A stretch of 64,000 nucleotides of DNA, from positions 62,001-126,000 of the forward strand of contig NZ_ML138679.1 of the NCBI RefSeq assembly GCF_004028635.1, in the 5' to 3' direction. The stretch comes from Streptomyces cyaneus (GTDB lineage: Bacteria; Actinomycetota; Actinomycetes; Streptomycetales; Streptomycetaceae). Shown here one piece after another: positions 9,025 through 17,077 of this stretch. Below the pieces are notes generated by a model. That model was not told the origin of the DNA. It saw only the letters and a list, made by a program, of their open reading frames with translations, and searched no databases. The translations under genes were made by a program, and so were the position numbers. Every line of letters begins with the position of its first letter. Position 1 is the first letter of the stretch.

Positions 9025-9941
9025 GGAAGATCGCGTACGTCTTCGGAGTGCTGGTCGCCGCCGGCGCGGGCACCTACCTCGTCATCTATCTGTACCGCTG
9101 GCAGTGGCAGCGGGCGATGATCTGCGGGGTGTTGCTGCTGGTCGTCGAGGTGATGTTGTTCGGCCTGGTGACGCTGGGGCGGCTGAGCCGGATCGAGGAG
9201 CGGCTGCGCGACACCGACCGGCGGCAGCGGGAGCTGGACGCCCGCCAGGAGGACGTACTGACGCGGCTGCGTGAGCCGGCCGCGGCCCAGGAGGAGACGC
9301 GGTTCCGGTGGCTGGAGGACCCGGCGGACCGGACGTACGTCTTCGTGCCGGTCCTCCTGGTCGCCGGCGTACTGCTGTCCGGGCTCGCCTGGGTGGTGCA
9401 GAAGGTCGCGTCGGCCACGGCGAGACCGGCCGAGCACCGCCTGGCCGGGCGGCTGGCCGTGCTCGCCGCGCCCGACCCGGCGACGCACCCCGACGACCTG
9501 GAGGACCTGCCACCGCTGGGCGGCGGGCCCTCCCGGGGCCGTACCGCACGTCTCACCACCGTCACCCTGGTCGGCACCACCCTGCTCGCCGCGCTGATCG
9601 TGGGGCTCGCCGACCTCACCCAGACCCGGAGGGAAGAGGCCAACGAGAACGCGGCGACCTCCGTGGTCGTCCAGATCGAGCTGCGGGGCACGGACGTGTC
9701 GTCCGACGGGAAGGCGCTGGCCGCGCAGCAGATCTGGGAGAGCTGCCGACACTCCACGGCCGCACCGCTGCACCACGCCACCCTGGGCGACCTGGGGGAC
9801 GGCACGTTCGCCGGGGTCGTACGGCCCGCGCTCACCGAGCACGACCTCATGCGGCTGCGCGGCTGCCTGGAGGACGCGACCCTGGATCGCGCCCATCTCA
9901 CGGTGCTCGGTGTCGGCGACGCGGAGGTGGACGAGGGCTGA
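9021..9941 (+). CDS. Integral membrane protein coupled to the swivel enzyme (306 aa)
   Basis: The ATG overlaps the upstream stop (ATGA at 9021-9024). Transmembrane helices are visible at about residues 4-24, 32-52, 107-128 and 180-200. A charged heptad-like segment (RLSRIEERLRDTDRRQRELDARQEDV, about 54-80) looks like a coiled coil. The C-terminal about 100 residues are outside or soluble, with two Cys (SCRHS and RGCLED). I do not recognise the family. The tight coupling suggests it works with the swivel enzyme, perhaps anchoring it or moving its product; that is inference. Confidence 0.7.
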   Translation: MRKIAYVFGVLVAAGAGTYLVIYLYRWQWQRAMICGVLLLVVEVMLFGLVTLGRLSRIEERLRDTDRRQRELDARQEDVLTRLREPAAAQEETRFRWLEDPADRTYVFVPVLLVAGVLLSGLAWVVQKVASATARPAEHRLAGRLAVLAAPDPATHPDDLEDLPPLGGGPSRGRTARLTTVTLVGTTLLAALIVGLADLTQTRREEANENAATSVVVQIELRGTDVSSDGKALAAQQIWESCRHSTAAPLHHATLGDLGDGTFAGVVRPALTEHDLMRLRGCLEDATLDRAHLTVLGVGDAEVDEG

Positions 9942-10048
9942 GCATGACAAGTGAGACCAATCGCACAGTATTGGGCATATCGGACAGTTGATCACATACC
10001 TCGGTTACGATTCGAACGACCCTCGTCCCCTAGTCCTCCGGGTCGTCC

Positions 10049-10753
10049 ATGGCTGTCCTCACCGCAACCCTGCCCGCCTCTGCTCTCCGCAAGCGCCCGC
10101 TGTCCCGGCGCGCCCTGCGGATCCTCCTCGGCATCGTCATCGGCTACATCGCTCTGTGGGTAGCCGGCGCCGGCAGCATCCTGGGCCTGTCGTACCTCGC
10201 CCGCGAGGAGACCCCGGCACCCGCCGGAACGCGCAGCGTCCAGGGCGTCAACCACTTCCAGCCCGTGGACCCCGACGGTCGGCTGTGGCGCGGCTCCGCC
10301 CCCTCGCCCGCCGGTTACCGGGCCCTGGCGAGCATGGGCATCACCACCGTGGTCGACCTGCGCGCCGAGAACCTGAGCGCGGCCGAACTGGCCGAACCGG
10401 GCGAGGCCGGGCTGAAGGCCCTACGCCTGCCGATCCGTGACGGGCAGACGCCGTCGCCCCAGCAGGTGCAGCGCTTCCTCGACGCCGTCTCGTCGGCTTC
10501 CGGCCCGGTGTTCGTGCACTGCGGCGCGGGTGTCGGCCGTACGGGCGCGATGGTCGCGGCGTATCTCGTGAAGACCGGTGAGGAGTCGCCGTCGCAGGCG
10601 GTCCGACGCAACCTCGCGGTCGGCCCGCCGTCGATCGAGCAGATCTACTACGGGCTGAACCTCAGCCCGGCCAAGGTGGAGCAGCCCCCGCTGCCGGTGG
10701 TGGTCCTCAGCCGCCTGGTGGACGCTCCGCGGCGCATGATGTCGTACCTGTAG
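10049..10753 (+). CDS. Membrane-anchored dual-specificity/tyrosine phosphatase (234 aa)
   Basis: A transmembrane helix lies at about residues 24-48, after a basic N-terminus (RKRPLSRRALR), so the catalytic domain is probably extracytoplasmic or membrane-tethered. The active site is HCGAGVGRTG, with Cys158 as nucleophile and Arg164 binding phosphate. A general-acid Asp candidate lies in the LPIRDGQTP loop. The tail has a Pro-rich segment. Such DSP-like enzymes act on phospho-Tyr/Ser/Thr proteins or phosphoinositides. No strong Shine-Dalgarno is seen. The gene follows the membrane protein by about 107 bp on the same strand. Confidence 0.85.
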   Translation: MAVLTATLPASALRKRPLSRRALRILLGIVIGYIALWVAGAGSILGLSYLAREETPAPAGTRSVQGVNHFQPVDPDGRLWRGSAPSPAGYRALASMGITTVVDLRAENLSAAELAEPGEAGLKALRLPIRDGQTPSPQQVQRFLDAVSSASGPVFVHCGAGVGRTGAMVAAYLVKTGEESPSQAVRRNLAVGPPSIEQIYYGLNLSPAKVEQPPLPVVVLSRLVDAPRRMMSYL

Positions 10754-10799
10754 CCCAGCCGGGGCGGCCCTGCGGATACGGCTTTGCGCCCCCGTACGG

Positions 10800-11588
10800 C
10801 TACGGCTTGCGCCCCACCGCCCCGTACCCGGGGATGACCCCGTCGTCCTGCCCGGGTACGGGCTCACCCAGTTCGGGGTGCCAGTGGTGCGGCACCTCGA
10901 CGCCGGGTTCGACGAGTTCGAGGCCGGCGAAGAAGCGGGTGAACTCCTCGCGGGAACGCAGGGCCAGTGTGACGCCGGCCGCCTTGAGCTTCTCGGTCGC
11001 CGCCCGCGACTCCTCGGGAGTGAAGTCGGCGGTGGCGTGGGTCACCACCAGGTAGCTGCCGGAGGGGAGTTCGGACAGCAGTCGGCTCACCAGTTCGTGC
11101 GCGCCGTCCTCGTCGGAGACGAAGTGCAGCAGCGCGATCAAGGAAAGGGCCACCGGGCGGCTGAAGTCCAGGACCTTCTTCGCGCCCTCGACGATCGCGG
11201 CGGGGCTGCGCACATCGGCCTGCAGGTACTCGGTCGTACCCTCGTCCGTACCGCGCAGCAATGCCGCGGCGTGGGCCAGGACGATGGGGTCGTTGTCGCA
11301 GTAGACGACGCGCGCGTCGGGGGCGATTTGCTGGGCGATCTGATGGAGGTTCGGCTCGGTCGGGATTCCGGTGCCGATGTCCAGGAACTGGCGTACGCCA
11401 CTCTTGGCGAGCCAGCGGGTGGCACGGTGCATGAACGCGCGGTTGACCTGCGCCATCACCGGGACGCGCGGGTCGAGGGCGAGCATCTGCTTCCCCATGG
11501 CCTCGTCGACGGGGTAATTGTCCTTGCCGCCGAGATACCAGTCGTACATCCGCGCGGGATGCGGCTTGCTGGTGTCGATCTCGATCAT
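10800..11588 (-). CDS. DUF574 (SAV2177-family) SAM-dependent methyltransferase (262 aa)
   Basis: The start is ATG 11588 (MIEIDTSKPHPARMYDWYLGGKDNY) with GGAG about 8 bases before. The PARMYDWYLGGKDNY opening and QFLDIGTGIPTEPNLH glycine-rich loop are hallmarks of the actinobacterial DUF574 family. VVYCDNDPIVLAHA is the SAM ribose-binding acidic loop. These proteins are very numerous in Streptomyces; substrates are unknown. The AT-rich upstream stretch (11590-11640) contains GATAAT as a possible -10 box. It is followed downstream, convergently, by the phosphatase gene. Confidence 0.9.
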   Translation of the reverse strand: MIEIDTSKPHPARMYDWYLGGKDNYPVDEAMGKQMLALDPRVPVMAQVNRAFMHRATRWLAKSGVRQFLDIGTGIPTEPNLHQIAQQIAPDARVVYCDNDPIVLAHAAALLRGTDEGTTEYLQADVRSPAAIVEGAKKVLDFSRPVALSLIALLHFVSDEDGAHELVSRLLSELPSGSYLVVTHATADFTPEESRAATEKLKAAGVTLALRSREEFTRFFAGLELVEPGVEVPHHWHPELGEPVPGQDDGVIPGYGAVGRKP

Positions 11589-11705
11589 AAGGCACTCCGT
11601 AAGACGCAATGGATTATCAACTAAGCACCAAGTAAAGGGAGTTGTGTGAGAGACGGGCAACTGACTCAAGGGGCCAAGTAGCTCAGACAGCTCAGACAGC
11701 GCGGC

Positions 11706-11960
11706 TCAGGAAAGGAGGAAGTCCGCCTCCCCCGCCTTCGCGCCCTCGATGAACGCCGTCATCTCGTCCGTGGTGTAGATCAGCGCCGGCCCGTCCGGGT
11801 CGGTCGACTGACGGACGGCGATCCGGCCGTCGGCGAGCTTCATCGCCTCCAGGCAGTTGCCGCCGTTGCCGCCGCTCCACGGCTTGTGCCAGCCCTCGCT
11901 GCCCAAGTCCCGCGCGGGCATGCCGTTGTAGACGTGTATGCGCGGCTTGATGCGATCCAT
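11706..11960 (-). CDS. DUF397 protein (84 aa)
   Basis: This small acidic protein has the DUF397 pattern: GWHKPWSGGNGGNCLEAMKL, then DGRIAVRQSTDPDGPALIYTTDEMTAFIEGAKAGEFD-like end (here EADFLL). DUF397 proteins are encoded beside WhiJ-like XRE regulators and modulate them. Its ATG (11960) follows the XRE stop codon with no gap (TGA then ATG), so translation is coupled. Confidence 0.9.
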   Translation of the reverse strand: MDRIKPRIHVYNGMPARDLGSEGWHKPWSGGNGGNCLEAMKLADGRIAVRQSTDPDGPALIYTTDEMTAFIEGAKAGEADFLLS

Positions 11961-12821
11961 TCACAGCTCCTTGCGGAGATCCCGGAGGATCCCCTTCGTG
12001 CGATGTGCCGTAGCGGCCTGCGCCGCCATGCGGTCCATGACCTCGAGGTGGGTCGCCACCTCGGTGCGCGCGTCGAGGTAGACGGCGCCGGTCAGGTACT
12101 CGCTGTAGACCATGTCCGGCAGTTCGGGCATGGCAAATCGGAACAGCACGAAGGGCCCGTACGTGCCGGGGTGCGGCCCGTTTGCGAACGGGGCCACCTG
12201 CAGCGTCACGTTGGGCAGCTTCGTGGCCTCGAGCAGCCGGTCGATCTGGGCACGCATCACCTCCGGGCCGCCGACCTGGCGGCGCAGCGCGGTCTCGTCC
12301 ATCACGACCCACAGCCGGGGCGCGTCCTCACGGGTGAGCAGTTGCTGGCGTTGCATGCGCAAGGCGACATGGCGCTCGATGTCGTCGGGGCTGGTCTGGC
12401 CGACGGCGCCCGACCTCATCACTGCGCGCGTGTAGTCCTCGGTCTGCAACAGGCCGGGCACGAAGTGGGGTTCGTACGACCGGATGAGGCTGGCGGCGCC
12501 CTCCAGGCTGACGTACATCGAGAACCAGCCGGGCAGGATGTCGTGGAACCGCTGCCACCAACCGGGTTTGTTGGCTTCCTCGGCCAGTTGCACAAAGCCG
12601 TCGGCTTCGTCGTCGGGGACGCCGTAGGCCTTCAGGAGCAGTTGGAGGTACGGGATCTTGAGCGCTACCTCGGCCATTTCCATACGGCGGACCGTGGCGG
12701 GGGCGACGCGGAGGATGCGGGCGGCCTCCTCACGCTTGAGCCCGGCGCGTTCCCGCAGGTCCAGCAGGCGCCGACCGAGGACGACCTGACCGACCGTCGG
12801 CGCGGACCGCGGCTCGCTCAC
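11961..12821 (-). CDS. WhiJ-like XRE regulator with DUF5753 domain (286 aa)
   Basis: The start is GTG 12821, preceded by GGAGGTGGAG. Residues about 15-70 are an XRE helix-turn-helix (LRERAGLKREEAARILRVAPATVRRMEMAE). Residues about 95-280 are the DUF5753 ligand or partner domain (IRSYEPHFVPGLLQTEDYTRAVM; LWVVMDETALRRQVGG; LQVAPFANGPHPGTYGPFVLFRF). This architecture matches WhiJ and its many paralogues, which act in developmental or antibiotic control together with a DUF397 protein. An ATPase gene diverges from it. A 20-bp-period repeat array lies immediately upstream. Confidence 0.9.
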   Translation of the reverse strand: MSEPRSAPTVGQVVLGRRLLDLRERAGLKREEAARILRVAPATVRRMEMAEVALKIPYLQLLLKAYGVPDDEADGFVQLAEEANKPGWWQRFHDILPGWFSMYVSLEGAASLIRSYEPHFVPGLLQTEDYTRAVMRSGAVGQTSPDDIERHVALRMQRQQLLTREDAPRLWVVMDETALRRQVGGPEVMRAQIDRLLEATKLPNVTLQVAPFANGPHPGTYGPFVLFRFAMPELPDMVYSEYLTGAVYLDARTEVATHLEVMDRMAAQAATAHRTKGILRDLRKEL

Positions 12822-12841
12822 GCTCCACCTCCACGAATGAG

Positions 12842-12940
12842 TCCCGACAGGCCGACTTGATCCCGGCGGGGCCGACTTGCCCCGACAGGCCGACTTGCCC
12901 CCGACGGGCCGACAGCTGAATCCCGACAGGCCGACGGCGC
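12842..12940. repeat. Five degenerate 20-bp tandem repeats upstream of the XRE gene
   Basis: Units of about 20 bp beginning TCCCGACAGGCCGACTTG recur at 12842, 12861, 12881, 12901 and 12921. They lie in the XRE gene's leader or promoter. The 20-bp period is close to two helical turns, so bound proteins would sit on one face of the DNA. Confidence 0.8.
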
Positions 12941-13058
12941 CATTCGAAGATCTATTCGAAGACCCCGGTAGAGCCGGGGGATCCTCGGCGATCCCAACTG
13001 GCGCCGCTCGACATGCTGTTGCGAGCAGTGTGCCACGGCCTTCCACCGCGTCACACAG

Positions 13059-13093
13059 CACTCTGCAATTTTCAGAGTGACACTTGCCAAGTG
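13059..13093. promoter_or_regulatory. Two adjacent inverted repeats in the XRE/ATPase divergent region
   Basis: CACTCTG (13059-13065) pairs with CAGAGTG (13073-13079) across a 7-base AT-rich loop. One base later CACTTGCCAAGTG (13081-13093) is a 6-bp inverted repeat around a single C. Both start with CACT and end with AGTG, so they look like two sites for the same dimer. They lie 27-61 bp before the ATPase start and are the best candidate operators of this cluster. Confidence 0.5.
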
Positions 13094-13119
13094 TTCACGG
13101 CGGGGAGATAGTGGCAAGC

Positions 13120-13782
13120 GTGATTCCGTCCCCACCCTTAGGAACAGACGCTGCGGCCCCCCACGGCCTCGGCGCCGCCACGGGAGTCGGCCCCCAGCGG
13201 GGCGCCGCCGCCCAGCGCCGGTTCCGCTTCGAACTGGCCGCGCATCCGGGTTCTCCCGCGCAGGCCAGACGCCTGACCCGGGCTCGGCTGAATGGCTGGG
13301 CGGTGTGCGAGGACACCTGCGACACGGCGGCTCTGGTCGTGTCCGAGCTGGTCACCAACGCGATCGTGCACACCGCGAGCGAGCACATCGTCTGTGAGCT
13401 GCACGACGGTGCCGAGCTCGTGCGGATAGCCGTGCGCGACGAAGGGTGCGCGCCCGGTGAACCCCATCCGTTGTCGGCGCGGCCCGAGGAGGAGCACGGG
13501 AGGGGACTGCTCCTCATAGACGCCCTCTGCCATGCGTGGGGGACGCAGGAGCACGGCGCCGGGCTGGTCGTCTGGGCGGATCTGCCGCGCGCGGCCGGGT
13601 TCCGGGAGGCCTTCCAGGTCGACGTCCATGTCGACAGCGGGGCTGGGGCGTACACCGGGGCGTACAACGACCTCGGGTGGGGGGCGCGGCCCAAGCCGGG
13701 TCCGGCCGGGGGGTCGGGCGACGAGGACGAGGCGCAGTCGCAGGCGCGGCACGGTGGGGGAACGGGGGCTGCATGGCTGTGA
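13120..13782 (+). CDS. SpoIIAB-like HATPase_c regulatory ATPase (220 aa)
   Basis: The start is uncertain: GTG 13120 is 12 bases after GGGGAG, GTG 13111 is only 3 bases after it. The GHKL fold shows an N-box ELVTNAIVHT, a G1 box VRDEGCAPGEPHP and a G2 box EEEHGRGLLLIDALCHAWG. Such ATPases act as anti-sigma or serine kinases and are regularly found beside WhiJ-like XRE and DUF397 genes. The tail after about residue 175 is Gly/Ala-rich and probably disordered. The next gene overlaps by ten bases. Confidence 0.85.
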   Translation: MIPSPPLGTDAAAPHGLGAATGVGPQRGAAAQRRFRFELAAHPGSPAQARRLTRARLNGWAVCEDTCDTAALVVSELVTNAIVHTASEHIVCELHDGAELVRIAVRDEGCAPGEPHPLSARPEEEHGRGLLLIDALCHAWGTQEHGAGLVVWADLPRAAGFREAFQVDVHVDSGAGAYTGAYNDLGWGARPKPGPAGGSGDEDEAQSQARHGGGTGAAWL

Positions 13783-14207
13783 GCGGCGCGTCCGGCGGGG
13801 GTCAGGTGCTGAGCCTGGACTCGCTGGTCCGGCTCCGCCGCGGTATGCGTTCCGCTGCGGTTCCTCGGCGGTTGCCCGTTCCCGACGGCATGACGGTGCC
13901 GCTGGGCTGCGATGCGGTGGCTGTTCCCGCCCGGTTCGGGCCGCTGGTTCTGCCTCGGCTGCCTCGTGTGGGGTGCGTGTACGCCGACGACGTGCACTGG
14001 TGGTGGATCGTGCCGTCCGACTCCGACTATGCGCTGGAGTGGCCGGCGGCTGTGCGGTACGTGACGGGGGCGGTGGTGCTGGACACGCCTCGGCTGATTC
14101 ATCGGCCGGACGGGGCGGTGCCTTATACGCCGCCGATTCCGTTGTATTTGGCGTTGTGCCGGGTCATGGGGACTACGCCTACGTGGTCCAGGCAGATGAG
14201 TGCGTGA
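13773..14207 (+). CDS. Unrecognised small protein downstream of the ATPase (144 aa)
   Basis: The ATG at 13773 overlaps the ATPase stop in another frame, so it is probably co-translated. I do not recognise the family. Visible traits: basic N-terminal third (LVRLRRGMRSAAVPRR), a WWWIVPSDSDYALEWP aromatic segment near residue 76, and a Pro-rich end (YTPPIPLYLALC). No transmembrane helix or signal peptide. Position suggests a partner in the regulatory cluster. Confidence 0.65.
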   Translation: MAVSGASGGGQVLSLDSLVRLRRGMRSAAVPRRLPVPDGMTVPLGCDAVAVPARFGPLVLPRLPRVGCVYADDVHWWWIVPSDSDYALEWPAAVRYVTGAVVLDTPRLIHRPDGAVPYTPPIPLYLALCRVMGTTPTWSRQMSA

Positions 14208-14254
14208 GGCTACGGCTGGTTCTCGCCCCCGCCGCCCCTACCCTTCCCGTCCTT

Positions 14255-14273
14255 GAAGGGGCTCCGCCCCTTC
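14255..14273. terminator. Hairpin terminator after the ATPase cluster
   Basis: GAAGGGGC (14255-14262) and GCCCCTTC (14266-14273) pair perfectly around TCC. A second hairpin of the same type (GGGGC TCC GCCCC, 14285-14297) follows. This duplicated GGGGCTCCGCCCC element is common in Streptomyces intergenic DNA. Confidence 0.6.
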
Positions 14274-14320
14274 CACCCCGCCAAGGGGCTCCGCCCCCTG
14301 GACCCCCATCGGCCTGAACG

Positions 14321-14480
14321 GCCTCGTCCTCAAACGCCGGACGGGCTGAAAAGCACGGGCCGGCACCAGGAAGTGACCACCGACGCCGCGCGGCGGAGCC
14401 CCCTGCGGGTGGGTGGGGGATCGGGATGGCAGAACTCGTCCTCAAACTCCCCCAGAGGGGGCACCCCCAGACGGGCTGCA
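14321..14480. repeat. Two copies of an intergenic Streptomyces repeat, one interrupted
   Basis: CTCGTCCTCAAAC is followed by GCCGGACGGGCTG at 14323-14348. A second copy starts at 14435, but there a CCCCC-AGA-GGGGG hairpin plus ACCCCCA (14449-14469) is inserted before GACGGGCTG. The motif is, from memory, widely repeated between Streptomyces genes. The 405-bp gap 14208-14612 contains this repeat, the hairpins above and the ABC gene's leader, and no gene I can support. Confidence 0.65.
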
Positions 14481-14612
14481 TGATGCGGGCCGGCGTCGAA
14501 GAGCGTGGCGTACGCCCGCGCGTGTCCTTCGCTCCCATTCGCGCCCTCCCCCTGACGCGGCCGCCCCGCCATAGTGGCCCTCCGTCACGAGGCGGTCGGG
14601 GGAGGGGCAGGC

Positions 14613-16556
14613 GTGGGGAAGAAGCGCGGTGCTGGTGAGGGCGGGGTTTCCGAGTCGGAGCGGCTGCTCTTCGGGGGTCCCCTGCGGTACGACATGGGGT
14701 GGAATCAGCATCGGGACGCCTTCATGGAGCTGAGCTTCCGGGCCATGGTGACTCGGTTGCCGTCGCTGTTGGCGTCGAGTTTCCGGCTCGCCTGGCAGGC
14801 CGATCGGCGGGCCGCGCGGACCGTGCTGGTGGCCGAAGTGGGGAGGGGGCTCGGACAGGCGGTCGGGCTGCTCGCCATGAACAGTGTGCTGGGGCGGCTG
14901 ATCGGGGGCGGGGCGCTGGAGGAGCGGTTACGGGGTGCCGTGCCCGCGCTTGTGGCCATGGCCGCCGTGATGGTCGTATCGACGTTGCTGCGGGCCGCTT
15001 CGACGTACGCCACCGGGCGACTCGAGCCCAAGGTGGAGCGGGTGGCGACCGAGCTGTATCTGGAGCGGGCGGCGGCCGTGGAGTTGGCCGCGATCGAGGA
15101 CCACGCCTTCCACAAGTTGCTGGACACCGCGCAGTACGGCGCAGGGGCTGCCCGCCGCATGATCGCGTACAGCACCCGCGTCGTGAACGCGGCCATCTCG
15201 CTGATCGCCGCGGCCGGTGTGCTCACCGTGCTGCATCCCGCCCTGCTCCCTCTCCTCGCCACCATGACGCTGCCCAGCGCCTGGAGCGCCCTGACCAACG
15301 CACGGCGGCGCTATGAGTCCTTCCACACCTGGGTGCAGCACTCCCGCGCCGGCCATCTGATCAGCGGACTGCTCACCGAGCCCGCCGCCGCGCCCGAGAT
15401 CCGCGTCCATGGCGTCGGGCCTTTCCTGCTGCGCCACTACCGGGCCATGTCGGAGACGGCGGAGGCCGAGCAGGCGCGGCTGGCCCGGCTGGCGGCGCGT
15501 ACGGGGCTCATCGCGGCCGGGTGGACGGGGCTCGCGACCGTCGCGACGTACGCCACGCTGGGCGGGCTGCTGCTCGCCGGTGCGATGGCGCTCTCCGTGG
15601 CGGGTACTGCCGTTATCGCCATCCGCACGGGCTCGTCGAGCCTGGACAGCCTCGTCCTTGAGGTCAACGCCCTCCACGAGGAGGCGCTCTTCGTGGGCGA
15701 TCTGCAGCGGCTGTACGTCGAGGCGGCCGAACGGGCGATTCCGGTCGGTGGGGCCGCTCTGCCCGAGGAGCCGCAGGAGGTCCGCTTCGAGAACGTCAGC
15801 TTCTCCTACCCCGGCGAATCCGCCCGCCCCGCCCTCGACGACGTCACGCTCACCCTCCCCCTCGGCCGGATCGTCGCGCTGGTCGGCGAGAACGGCTCCG
15901 GCAAGACGACCCTGGTGAAGCTGCTGGCGGGCCTGTACACCCCGGACCGGGGCCGCATCCTGTGGGACGACGTCGACGCGGCGGGCGCCGACCGGCACCA
16001 ACTCGCCGAGCGCATCGCGATGGTGGCCCAGGACTTCAAGCGCTGGCCGTTCACCGCCCGGGTCAATGTGGCCGTGGGCCGTTCCTCCGCGCCCCTCACC
16101 GAGGAACGGCTGGCCGCCTCGCTCGCCGAGGCCGGGGCCGAGGACGTGATCGCCGATCTGCCGCGCGGCCTGGACACCCTGCTGGCCCGTCAGTTCAGCG
16201 GCGGGCACGAGCTGTCCGGCGGGCAGTGGCAGCGGCTCGGGATCGCCCGGGCCGCCTACCGGCGCGGCCACATCCTCATCGTGGACGAGCCGACCGCGGC
16301 CCTGGACGCACGGGCCGAGCTGGAGGTCTTCGAGAAGATCCGCGCCCTGGCCTCCGCCGGGCAGACGGTCGTCCTCATCACGCACCGGCTGGCGTCCGTA
16401 CGCCATGCCGATCTGGTGCATGTCCTCGACCAGGGGCGGCTGGTGGAGTCCGGCACACCCGACGAACTGCTGGCCACCGGCGGTGTCTACGCCGAGCTGT
16501 ACTCGCTCCAGGCGGAGCAGTTCACGACGCGGGTGCCCGCCCCGAAGGCGGGCTGA
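14613..16556 (+). CDS. ABC exporter, fused permease and ATPase, with a TTA codon (647 aa)
   Basis: The start is GTG 14613 behind GGGGGAGGGG. Hydrophobic segments at about residues 65-330 form the membrane domain (weakly hydrophobic but with the usual spacing). The nucleotide-binding domain runs from about 390: Walker A GENGSGKTTLVK, signature LSGGQWQRLG, Walker B ILIVDEPTAALD, H-loop LITHRLASVRHAD. Type I half-exporters of this kind work as dimers and export lipids, peptides or drugs. Codon 106 is TTA (14928-14930), read only by the bldA tRNA in Streptomyces, so expression is probably tied to development. I found no other TTA codon in the genes of this window. Confidence 0.88.
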   Translation: MGKKRGAGEGGVSESERLLFGGPLRYDMGWNQHRDAFMELSFRAMVTRLPSLLASSFRLAWQADRRAARTVLVAEVGRGLGQAVGLLAMNSVLGRLIGGGALEERLRGAVPALVAMAAVMVVSTLLRAASTYATGRLEPKVERVATELYLERAAAVELAAIEDHAFHKLLDTAQYGAGAARRMIAYSTRVVNAAISLIAAAGVLTVLHPALLPLLATMTLPSAWSALTNARRRYESFHTWVQHSRAGHLISGLLTEPAAAPEIRVHGVGPFLLRHYRAMSETAEAEQARLARLAARTGLIAAGWTGLATVATYATLGGLLLAGAMALSVAGTAVIAIRTGSSSLDSLVLEVNALHEEALFVGDLQRLYVEAAERAIPVGGAALPEEPQEVRFENVSFSYPGESARPALDDVTLTLPLGRIVALVGENGSGKTTLVKLLAGLYTPDRGRILWDDVDAAGADRHQLAERIAMVAQDFKRWPFTARVNVAVGRSSAPLTEERLAASLAEAGAEDVIADLPRGLDTLLARQFSGGHELSGGQWQRLGIARAAYRRGHILIVDEPTAALDARAELEVFEKIRALASAGQTVVLITHRLASVRHADLVHVLDQGRLVESGTPDELLATGGVYAELYSLQAEQFTTRVPAPKAG

Positions 16557-16655
16557 GCGTCACGAGGCCGTGGCGGGAAGCGCACCGACCCTCACGAGGG
16601 CCGGCGGCGGAGCGCACAGGCCCTCGCCTCACTCGTGTCTCTCGCGTCCCTCGTC

Positions 16656-16841
16656 TCACGCGGCGGCGTCGACCGCGACGTCACCGCGGACGATCACCAG
16701 GAAGGCGTCCGTCGCAAGGTCCATGACGACCTCGGCGGGCAGACCCTCCATCCGCCGCGCATGCGCGAACTCCTCCGCCGGCCACGATCCTCGCGGCCCG
16801 CCCGCGGGAAAGCGTTCGAGCACTGTTCGCCCGTTCACCAT
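16656..16841 (-). CDS. Small conserved-looking protein (61 aa)
   Basis: ATG 16841 (MVNGRTVLERFPAGGPRG) has an excellent GGAGGTG Shine-Dalgarno seven bases upstream. The 61 residues are soluble, with WPAEEFAHARR and a compact end EVVMDLATDAFLVIVRGDVAVDAAA. I recall similar short Streptomyces proteins but no function. It ends 99 bp after the ABC exporter, on the opposite strand, and is the only credible gene between that and the P450. Confidence 0.6.
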   Translation of the reverse strand: MVNGRTVLERFPAGGPRGSWPAEEFAHARRMEGLPAEVVMDLATDAFLVIVRGDVAVDAAA

Positions 16842-16951
16842 CCTGCACCTCCAGAAAGCGTCGTACTTGTAGGAGTTAACGCCTGCCGGGGGTGAAACGC
16901 CTCGCCCGGTGACGGGACTGAGACGTAGTTGACACTCGTTCACCGCGGTGT

Positions 16952-16967
16952 GTGAGCGTCCGCTCAC
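16952..16967. promoter_or_regulatory. Inverted repeat GTGAGCG-TC-CGCTCAC, candidate operator
   Basis: Seven-base arms pair around a TC centre about 110 bp upstream of the 61-aa gene. The TGAGCG...CGCTCA form is typical of TetR-type operators, though no TetR gene is near. Between the small gene and the P450 (16842-17077) I see nothing else. Confidence 0.4.
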
Positions 16968-17077
16968 TCTCGATGATCAACTGCTACGCCCCGTACCACT
17001 CGTCACACTCACCGTGATGGCGGATGGGTTCACTGCCCGCAGGCTCCCCAAGAGCCGACGCGCGCCCCTCGGGCTCC

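Noticed and set aside
12842..12940. CRISPR-like array
   Set aside because: The 20-bp units are contiguous and degenerate; no spacers.
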